Positions 1 through 4,795 of a stretch of DNA of 5,325 nt are shown here, piece by piece. How positions within the stretch are numbered: the stretch's first letter is position 1; every line of letters starts with the position of its first letter. The DNA comes from an uncultured Actinomycetes bacterium (GTDB taxonomy: Bacteria; Actinomycetota; Thermoleophilia; Gaiellales; F1-60-MAGs149), in assembly GCA_903960645.1 (NCBI GenBank), contig CAJCBN010000090.1:1-5325 (forward strand), read 5' to 3'. The position numbers and the translations under genes are program-made. A model generated the notes under the pieces. It worked only from the letters and a program-made list of their open reading frames with translations. It was not told the DNA's origin and searched no databases.

Positions 1-792
1 GGCGTGGATCGCCTCGCGAAGAAGCTGAACCAGGCCGGCGTCGGCGCCGCCAACCTCCACGGCGGCCGCTCGCAGTCGCAGCGTGACCGGGCGCTCGCCG
101 CCTTCCAGAGCGGCCGCATGCCGGTGCTCTGCGCCACGGACGTCGCCGCCCGCGGCATCCACGTCGACGAGGTCTCGTGCGTCGTGCACTTCGACCCGCC
201 GGCGGACAAGGCCGACTACATCCATCGCTCGGGCCGCACCGGCCGTGCCGGTGAGGATGGCCTCGTCGTGAGCTTCGTCGGCAAGCAGGACGAGCACGCT
301 GTCCGCAAGCTGATCAGCCAGCTGAAGGTCGACGTCGAGATGACGTCTGTCGACCTCGACCTGCTCGGCGAGGTCAAGACGGTCCGCGTCGACGCCAAGC
401 GCCCGGCCATCGTCGAGCAGGCCGCAGCCGATGCTGTGGCCGAGACCGAGCTGAAGCCGCCGGGCGAGTCGCAGCGCGATCGTCGTGATGGCGACCGCCC
501 GCGTCGCGATGCCGATCGTCCGCGCCGTGATGCCGGCCGACCGCAGCAGCGTGACGCCGCCAAGCCCGCCCACGAGGGCAACCGCGAGGCGCGTCCGTAC
601 GAGCCGCGCGATGCGCGTCCCGCCGACACGCGCGGCGACGCCACGACGCGCGAGCACCACAAGCATCAGCAGTCGAACCGCACGGTGCATACGAACGGCA
701 CGCCGGAGCCCAAGGCCGGCAAGCCCACGCCGGGCAAGGCCGCGGCCGCGAAGCTGCGGCACAAGCGCCGCAAGCGCGCTGTCGGCGCCTAG
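1..792 (+). CDS. DEAD-box RNA helicase, C-terminal part (5' end outside window)
   Basis: ATP-dependent RNA helicase of superfamily 2, probably cytoplasmic and acting in RNA remodelling, ribosome assembly or RNA decay. The frame is open from base 1, so the N-terminal RecA-like domain (Q motif, Walker A, DEAD, SAT) lies upstream. The GTG at 4 is internal, not a real start. The visible part is the second RecA-like domain: an LHGG...QRDRAL segment (motif IVb region), motif V ATDVAARGIHV at 133-165 and motif VI HRSGRTGRAG at 223-252, which supplies the arginine fingers. A tail of about 130 residues follows, low in complexity and rich in Arg, Asp, Pro and Lys. It contains a threefold heptad repeat and ends in a basic KLRHKRRKR patch, as in RNA-binding tails of bacterial DEAD-box proteins. 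It stops at TAG 790-792, inside the stop region of the converging channel gene. Family assignment is firm; the specific member (RhlE, DeaD or other) cannot be told. Confidence 0.95.
   Translation, partial: GVDRLAKKLNQAGVGAANLHGGRSQSQRDRALAAFQSGRMPVLCATDVAARGIHVDEVSCVVHFDPPADKADYIHRSGRTGRAGEDGLVVSFVGKQDEHAVRKLISQLKVDVEMTSVDLDLLGEVKTVRVDAKRPAIVEQAAADAVAETELKPPGESQRDRRDGDRPRRDADRPRRDAGRPQQRDAAKPAHEGNREARPYEPRDARPADTRGDATTREHHKHQQSNRTVHTNGTPEPKAGKPTPGKAAAAKLRHKRRKRAVGA
481..543 (+). repeat. Three tandem 21-base units encoding a RRD[AG][DG]RP heptad
   Basis: Three adjacent 21-base units (481-501, 502-522, 523-543) encode RRDGDRP, RRDADRP and RRDAGRP in the helicase tail. The peptide repeat is tighter than the DNA repeat, because many third positions differ. 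That suggests an old duplication kept for its charged Arg/Asp/Pro composition. A likely role is non-specific RNA binding or a flexible linker; this is inference. Confidence 0.75.
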
Positions 793-1568
793 TCCGTCGG
801 GGAATCGTCGGTGGAAGCGGTGTCGCGGGAAGTCTCCTGCGACACCTGCTTCCCGCCGCGCTGGCGTCCGATGTTGCTGACGATCAGCGCGAGCACCGTG
901 ACGAGGTACAGCTGGCCCATCAGGCCCTCGGCGACGGCGATGAAGCGCCCGGTCGTGTGTGCCGGCGTGAAGTCGCCGTAGCCGATCGTCGCGAGCGTGA
1001 TGTACGAGAAGTAGAGGTACACCGAGGTCGGCTGGTTCGGCCCCTGCGTGAAGAACGTGTCGCCGGAGGCCGCGCTCAGCGACATGAAGACGTACGCGAA
1101 GAAGAGGCCGATCATCAGGTAGACGGTGACGGCGTTGATCACGACGCGCGTATCGACCACGGGCGCCTTGGCCACGCGCGTGAAGATCTTGACGATCACG
1201 CCGAGGGTCAGCGCCGCGCTGAACGCCGTGGCGACGAAGCGCCCGGAATCGATGCCGACCACCTTCGCCAGCACGCCGGCGATCACGACGATCAACACGA
1301 CGATGATCGGCGAGGCCATGTAGGCAAGGCGGCGCAGCCGCAGGTCGCGGATGTGCGAGACGACGGCAATCTGAAAGAGCAGGCTCTGCAGGAGCAATGC
1401 GATCACCGCGGTGATGATCGACCGGTTGCCGGCCGCAATACAGATGAACGCCGCGAACGAGATCAGCGGCGCGATCAGGATGTGGTTGTCGCTCGTCAGC
1501 GCCATCCAGCGGTGGCCGAACTGCTGCCGCTGCTGGTCGAGGTGCGGACGGGGCGGCTGCTCGGTCAC
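789..1568 (-). CDS. Six-helix potassium-channel-like membrane protein
   Basis: Predicted inner-membrane cation channel of 259 residues. The selectivity filter TIGYGD is visible at residues 194-199, after a pore helix starting near 182. This is the K+ channel signature. Helix 5 (about 143-166) and helix 6 (about 204-232) flank the pore. Four further hydrophobic segments precede it (about 29-47, 51-71, 84-105, 110-130). None carries the regular arginine ladder of a voltage-sensor S4; the basic cluster RDLRLRR (74-80) lies in a loop. The C-terminal tail of about 27 residues is polar and too short for an RCK domain, so gating is unclear. I chose GTG at 1568 because it overlaps the TGA of the upstream oxygenase gene as GTGA, implying translational coupling. 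An ATG at 1505 (residue 22) is an alternative, but I see no good ribosome-binding site there. Longer starts would run into the oxygenase coding sequence. Its stop TAG (789-791) overlaps the helicase stop. Confidence 0.88.
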   Translation of the reverse strand: MTEQPPRPHLDQQRQQFGHRWMALTSDNHILIAPLISFAAFICIAAGNRSIITAVIALLLQSLLFQIAVVSHIRDLRLRRLAYMASPIIVVLIVVIAGVLAKVVGIDSGRFVATAFSAALTLGVIVKIFTRVAKAPVVDTRVVINAVTVYLMIGLFFAYVFMSLSAASGDTFFTQGPNQPTSVYLYFSYITLATIGYGDFTPAHTTGRFIAVAEGLMGQLYLVTVLALIVSNIGRQRGGKQVSQETSRDTASTDDSPTD

Positions 1569-2842
1569 GCCTGCTCGGCCCGATCCCGTGGTCCAAACAT
1601 GCGCACCGTCTCGGCGTCGTCGCCGGTCGGCACGTTGGCGATGCCGAGCATCCGGTCGATGACCATGTTCTGGAAGCGGTGGCAGGACTCCTCGAAGCGG
1701 TAGCACATGCGACCGCCCTCGTAGGCGGGGTTGCGGAGGCCATCCTGCACCCGCTCGACGATGCCGATGTCCTCCTTGTTGACCTCATCCCAGAACGTCA
1801 TCAGCGCCTCGATGTCGGCCTCGGGATTGGCGCTGCCCGTAACGGAATCGGGGTGCGCGAGGAGGTACGCGACCTCGGCGGTGTGCCCGACGCCGTCGGG
1901 GCGCGCGAGCAGCAGAAAGACGTGGTTGGCCATCACGTTGATCGCGATGTTCGGGAAGAGCCAGATGAAGCGCGCAGCCTCGGCGTCCTGGCCCTCGACG
2001 AACGTGACGGGCGGCAGACCCGCCCAGCCGCCGTCCTCAGTGTTCGGCGCGATCGGCCATGTGCAGAACCCGACGTACTTGCCGGTGCCCTGCCAGCGGT
2101 AGTGGTCGTCCATCGGCGAGACCTTGACCAGCGCGGGGTGCACCCACGGCAGGTGGTAGTACTCCATGAAGTTCTCGGCGATCAGCTTCCAGTCCGCCTG
2201 GATGTCGTACTCGACCCGGCGCTGCAGGCGGTACTCGCCAAGGCGGTAGCCGGCGAGGCGCTCGGTCAGGTCGCCGAGCTCGTGCTCAAGCTCCGGCGTC
2301 TCCGGGTCGAGGCAGACGAAGACGAGGAAGTTCCACTCGGCGATGCGGACGGGGTGGAGGCCCATCTCGTCCTTGTCGAACGCCTTGACGTCCGCCATGT
2401 CGAAGGCGACGCGCGCCTCGACGGGCACCTCGCTCTCGGGGGTGAACAGCGGCGTGCCGAGGCACTTGCCGTCGAGGTCGTACGCCCACGCGTGGTACGG
2501 GCACGAGAAGAAGCGCTTGACGTGGCCCGTGCCCTCGCACAGGCGGGCGCCGCGGTGCCGGCACACGTTGTGGTGCGCACGCAGTTCGCCGTCGCTGTTG
2601 CGCGTGACGATCAGCGAGCGGCCCGCAACCTCGACGACGAGAAAGTCGCCGGGCTCGCGCACCTCGTCGGTGACGCAGACGGGCACCCAGCTTTTGGCGA
2701 AGAGCTCCTGCTGCTCGAGCTCGTGGAAGTCCTGCGAGGTGTAGGCATCGGGCACCAGCGTCCACGCGAAATCGACGGGCAGGCGGGTCTTGGCGTAGGT
2801 GTCCTCCCGGAGGAAGGCCTCGCGCGGCAGCGGGCGGTGCAT
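1565..2842 (-). CDS. Rieske [2Fe-2S] non-heme iron oxygenase, alpha subunit
   Basis: Catalytic subunit of a ring-hydroxylating or N-demethylating Rieske oxygenase, 425 residues, a normal length for the family and presumably cytoplasmic. The Rieske cluster ligands are Cys94, His96, Cys114 and His117 (CRH, 17 residues, CPYH). The mononuclear iron site is ENFMEYYHLPWVH, with His230 and His235; the third ligand is probably Asp358 or Asp352 in the WDEVNKED stretch. Glu227 sits where many dioxygenases have the Asp that bridges the two centres. Glu at this place is known from the carnitine oxygenase CntA, so a quaternary-amine substrate (betaine, carnitine, choline type) is a reasonable guess, but it is not proven. 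No reductase or ferredoxin gene is visible nearby. I chose ATG 2842 because a TACCAT box lies 7 bases before it. In-frame GTGs at 2872 and 2869 would add about 10 residues that do not look like family sequence. It overlaps the downstream channel gene by 4 bases. Confidence 0.92.
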   Translation of the reverse strand: MHRPLPREAFLREDTYAKTRLPVDFAWTLVPDAYTSQDFHELEQQELFAKSWVPVCVTDEVREPGDFLVVEVAGRSLIVTRNSDGELRAHHNVCRHRGARLCEGTGHVKRFFSCPYHAWAYDLDGKCLGTPLFTPESEVPVEARVAFDMADVKAFDKDEMGLHPVRIAEWNFLVFVCLDPETPELEHELGDLTERLAGYRLGEYRLQRRVEYDIQADWKLIAENFMEYYHLPWVHPALVKVSPMDDHYRWQGTGKYVGFCTWPIAPNTEDGGWAGLPPVTFVEGQDAEAARFIWLFPNIAINVMANHVFLLLARPDGVGHTAEVAYLLAHPDSVTGSANPEADIEALMTFWDEVNKEDIGIVERVQDGLRNPAYEGGRMCYRFEESCHRFQNMVIDRMLGIANVPTGDDAETVRMFGPRDRAEQA

Positions 2843-2886
2843 GCCCGGGATGGTACCGCCGGCGCGCACCACGGGCGAGCGGTGTT
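2843..2886. other. Short intergenic gap between transporter and oxygenase genes
   Basis: This is the 44-base gap between the transporter stop and the chosen oxygenase ATG. It holds the candidate -10 box described separately and the GC-rich palindrome CGCCGGCG (2857-2864). I see no T-tract or convincing terminator hairpin, so read-through from the transporter gene is possible. Confidence 0.6.
2850..2855 (-). promoter_or_regulatory. Candidate -10 box (TACCAT) for the Rieske oxygenase gene
   Basis: On the minus strand TACCAT matches the TANNNT form of actinobacterial -10 elements and ends 7 bases before ATG 2842. That spacing fits a leaderless transcript starting at or near the ATG. The wider context GGTACCATC resembles the GGTAGGCTC boxes of the 4745-4795 region. 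I see no clear -35 or Shine-Dalgarno sequence. The call rests on position and motif only. Confidence 0.45.
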
Positions 2887-4116
2887 CTACGGGGTGAGAC
2901 CGAGAAGCAGTGTGACGATCAGGACGGCACTGGCGATGCCGAGGCCGATCGCGCCACCCCAGAGCAGGCCCTGTTGCAGGCGGCCCACGCGGAGCGCACC
3001 CATCACGCGGTCGTCACCGCCGATCCGCGCCAGGGCGATCAGGATCGGCACCAGCAGGATCGCGTTGAGCACCTGGGAGAAGAACAGAATCGGCAGGAGC
3101 GGAATGAACGGGAGCGCGACGAGCAGCGCGGCCAGCGCCGTCATCACGACGAACGTGCCGTAGAAGACGGGCGCCTGGCGGAACGAGTCGTCGATGCGGG
3201 CCTCCGCGCCGATCGCCTCGGCGACGGAGTATCCGGACGACAGCGGCACGACGGCGGCGGCGAGCGTGCCGGCGGCGAGCAGCCCCACGCCGAACAGCAG
3301 GCTGGCGAAGCCGCCGGCCAGCGGCTCGAGGGCGAGCGCCGCGTCGGCCGCGTCCTCGATCGACGTGCCCGTGGCGTGCAGCGTTGCAGCGCAGGCGATG
3401 ATCACGAACAGCCCGATCACACCGGTCAGCACCGCGCCGGTGACGATGTCGACGTTCTCCATCTTCAACTGCTCGGCCTTGATCCGCTTGTCGACGGCGT
3501 AGGACTGGATGAACGAGAGGCCCCACGGTGCGATCGTCGTGCCGACTACGGCGACGGCGGCGATCAGCGCGCCCGTCTGCCCGCTGGAGCCCGGTACGAG
3601 GAGGCCGTGCAGCGTCGCGCTGGGGTCTGGCCCCGCGAGGAGGCCGGACAGGACGTAGGACGCGAGTAGGGCGCCCAGCGCGAGCAGGATCCGCTCGACA
3701 ATGTGGAACGACGAGCGCACGACCAGCAGGGTGATGATGATCGCGGCGGCCGGGACGGAGAGCTCGCGCGGCACCCCCACGAGTCCGAGCGCAGCCGCGA
3801 TGCCCGCGTATTCCGCCGCCAGGGTGCCGAGGTTGGCGACCAGGAGGCACGCGAGGATGAGCCCGCCGACGCGCACGCCGTACCGCTCGCGCACGAGGCC
3901 GATCATGCCCTGGCCGGTGGCGACGCCGATGCGCACGCCGAGCAGGTGGTAGAGCACGAGCATGCCGGTGGCGACGACCAGGACCCAGAGCAGCGCGTAG
4001 CCGTGGTCGGCGCCCATCACCGCGTAGGTGGTGATGCCCGCCGGGTCGTCGTCGGACAGCCCGGCGATCAGGCCGGGGCCGAGCACGGCCAGAAACAGCG
4101 CGAGGCGCCTACGCAC
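2887..4116 (-). CDS. NRAMP/SLC11-like divalent metal transporter with non-canonical ion site
   Basis: Integral membrane protein of 409 residues with about eleven hydrophobic helices and the NRAMP fold signatures. Helix 1 carries GLSDDDPAGITTY (Asp24-Pro25-Ala26-Gly27), where classical members have DPGN. Helix 6 carries TTIAPWGLSFIQS (Ala196-Pro197-Trp198), where they have MPH. Thus the unwound-helix Asp and Pro persist, but the metal-binding Asn and Met are lost. The helix-6 histidines and the helix-3 Asp of the proton path also appear replaced, by Trp198, Ile203 and Leu99, while Glu102 remains. This resembles divergent SLC11 members such as the NRMT clade, one member of which transports Mg2+ and Mn2+ without proton coupling, so uptake of Mg2+ or a similar ion is a fair inference. 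GTG 4116 is the first usable start: an in-frame TGA lies about 20 bases upstream. It overlaps the preceding gene's TAG by 8 bases, suggesting translational coupling. A classical MntH role is less likely. Confidence 0.88.
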   Translation of the reverse strand: MRRRLALFLAVLGPGLIAGLSDDDPAGITTYAVMGADHGYALLWVLVVATGMLVLYHLLGVRIGVATGQGMIGLVRERYGVRVGGLILACLLVANLGTLAAEYAGIAAALGLVGVPRELSVPAAAIIITLLVVRSSFHIVERILLALGALLASYVLSGLLAGPDPSATLHGLLVPGSSGQTGALIAAVAVVGTTIAPWGLSFIQSYAVDKRIKAEQLKMENVDIVTGAVLTGVIGLFVIIACAATLHATGTSIEDAADAALALEPLAGGFASLLFGVGLLAAGTLAAAVVPLSSGYSVAEAIGAEARIDDSFRQAPVFYGTFVVMTALAALLVALPFIPLLPILFFSQVLNAILLVPILIALARIGGDDRVMGALRVGRLQQGLLWGGAIGLGIASAVLIVTLLLGLTP

Positions 4117-4744
4117 GAGGCACTCGGAATCGGCTCAGGTGCGGCCGGTGCGGTCGCCGTGCGATGTGCTCGCGGACCGCACGGCTGTGCTCCGGCGGCA
4201 GCTGGGAGAGCACGTCGTGCTTCATGCGGTGCGGCAGGCGCCGGATCAGTCGGGCGAGGTGGTGCGTCTCGATCGTGGCGACGTGAGCGTGCGAGGCGTG
4301 GGCCACCACGCAGCTCGCCATGACGGTGACGTCATCGAGGCGGAGGAGGTCCTCGCGGTGGCGGCGGGCGAGTGGGCGCAGACCGAGCCGCTGGAGCACG
4401 GGGCGCAGGCCAACCTCGAGCGCGACCGCCTCGAGGCCGCCGTCGACCGGGCGTAGCGCGACGTCGCCGACGCGCACCACGCGACGGTCATCGGTATCGA
4501 CGACCTGCCGGTCGAGGACGTCCCGGCGCAGCGACAGGAGGCCGGTCGGCGGCAGCGGTGCGCCGAGCGCGAGCCTGTCGCGCTGCCAGTGGGCCTCGTA
4601 GGTGGTGCCGTCGACAACCACGGCGCGAACCGGCCAGGTGGTCCCTGGCGCCTCGACCAGCAGATCCGCGACGCGCTCCCCGCCGGGCAGCCGCCGGCCG
4701 AGCAGGTCGCTGAGTTGGACCGCTGCGGGCGCGCGATCGGTCAT
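4109..4744 (-). CDS. PRC-barrel / MgtE_N-like cytoplasmic protein, putative transporter regulator
   Basis: Soluble 211-residue protein with no signal peptide or membrane segment. Residues about 8-65 and 66-121 look like two PRC-barrel-type beta domains: LSDLLGRRLPGGERVADLLV, then DVLDRQVVDTDDRRVVRVGDVAL. Residues about 158-198 have the repeating helix pattern of the MgtE N-terminal superhelix (LARLIRRLP, LSQLPPEHSRAV). In MgtE Mg2+ channels that region, together with CBS domains, senses cytosolic Mg2+ and gates the pore. Here neither CBS domains nor the MgtE membrane domain follow. Instead the gene runs with an 8-base overlap into the NRAMP-like transporter, so a regulatory or sensor subunit for it is the natural inference. 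Eleven histidines crowd residues 149-202, which could bind metal. ATG 4744 is supported by a TAGGCT box 6 bases upstream; I see no strong Shine-Dalgarno sequence. Domain calls are by eye: the MgtE_N match is moderate, the PRC-barrel match fair. Confidence 0.75.
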   Translation of the reverse strand: MTDRAPAAVQLSDLLGRRLPGGERVADLLVEAPGTTWPVRAVVVDGTTYEAHWQRDRLALGAPLPPTGLLSLRRDVLDRQVVDTDDRRVVRVGDVALRPVDGGLEAVALEVGLRPVLQRLGLRPLARRHREDLLRLDDVTVMASCVVAHASHAHVATIETHHLARLIRRLPHRMKHDVLSQLPPEHSRAVREHIARRPHRPHLSRFRVPRA

Positions 4745-4750
4745 GGCGCG

Positions 4751-4756
4751 AGCCTA
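4751..4756 (-). promoter_or_regulatory. Candidate -10 box (TAGGCT) for the MgtE_N-like/transporter unit
   Basis: On the minus strand TAGGCT fits TANNNT and ends 6 bases before ATG 4744, as expected for a leaderless start. It lies within GGTAGGCTC, the left arm of the palindrome. No recognisable -35 sits about 17 bases upstream. It would drive the MgtE_N-like gene and the overlapping transporter gene, and perhaps the genes beyond. Confidence 0.5.
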
Positions 4757-4781
4757 CCAGCGCGGGGGCAGGCCGAGCCGG

Positions 4782-4787
4782 TAGGCT
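4782..4787 (+). promoter_or_regulatory. Candidate -10 box (TAGGCT) for the thiolase gene
   Basis: TAGGCT on the plus strand matches TANNNT and ends 8 bases before ATG 4796. It is an exact copy, in the opposite direction, of the box serving the divergent gene. There is no good Shine-Dalgarno sequence (the intervening bases are CCCGCACG) and no clear -35. A leaderless transcript is the simplest reading. Confidence 0.5.
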
Positions 4788-4795
4788 CCCGCACG

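Larger units (their letters stand above)
4750..4788. repeat. 39-base imperfect palindrome filling the divergent intergenic gap
   Basis: GAGCCTACC (4750-4758) and GGTAGGCTC (4780-4788) are perfect 9-base inverted arms. Inside them GC/GC (4760-4761 with 4777-4778) and CGG/CCG (4763-4765 with 4773-4775) also pair, with single mismatches between and a 7-base centre at 4766-4772. This makes 14 pairs in all. It fills most of the 51 bases between the two divergent start codons. It could be an operator for a dimeric regulator, or simply two identical outward promoters facing away from each other. If both transcripts are leaderless, the hairpin would not be transcribed, which argues against a terminator or RNA role. 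Confidence 0.75.

Noticed and set aside
957..1703. 248-residue plus-strand open frame opposite the channel gene
   Set aside because: The product is an Arg/Asp/His-rich string with no fold. The opposite strand encodes a clear pore motif TIGYGD and membrane helices.
1569..1706. Upstream extension of the channel protein to 1706
   Set aside because: The added residues are Arg/Pro-rich, out of frame with the oxygenase C-terminus they overlap, and unlike a membrane protein N-terminus. GTG 1568 with the GTGA overlap is a better start.
2857..2864. CGCCGGCG palindrome as a terminator after the transporter gene
   Set aside because: It is only eight bases with no loop and no T-run, and is expected by chance in such GC-rich sequence.
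1679..3163. 494-residue open frame on the plus strand, antisense to the oxygenase and transporter genes
   Set aside because: It spans two real genes and their gap on the other strand. Its translation is low-complexity, rich in Asp, Val, Arg and Ala with no recognisable domain, as expected from antisense of GC-rich codons.
2974..4323. Long plus-strand open frames (2974-3669 and 3703-4323) opposite the transporter
   Set aside because: They are rich in Gln, Arg, Asp and Gly without domain features, and overlap a well-supported membrane protein. They are GC-driven shadows.
4750..4788. The palindrome as a Rho-independent terminator or riboswitch
   Set aside because: It lies between divergent starts with no T-tract and no gene ending there. 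With leaderless starts it would not be in either transcript. There is no room for a Mg2+ riboswitch (M-box) before the transporter unit.
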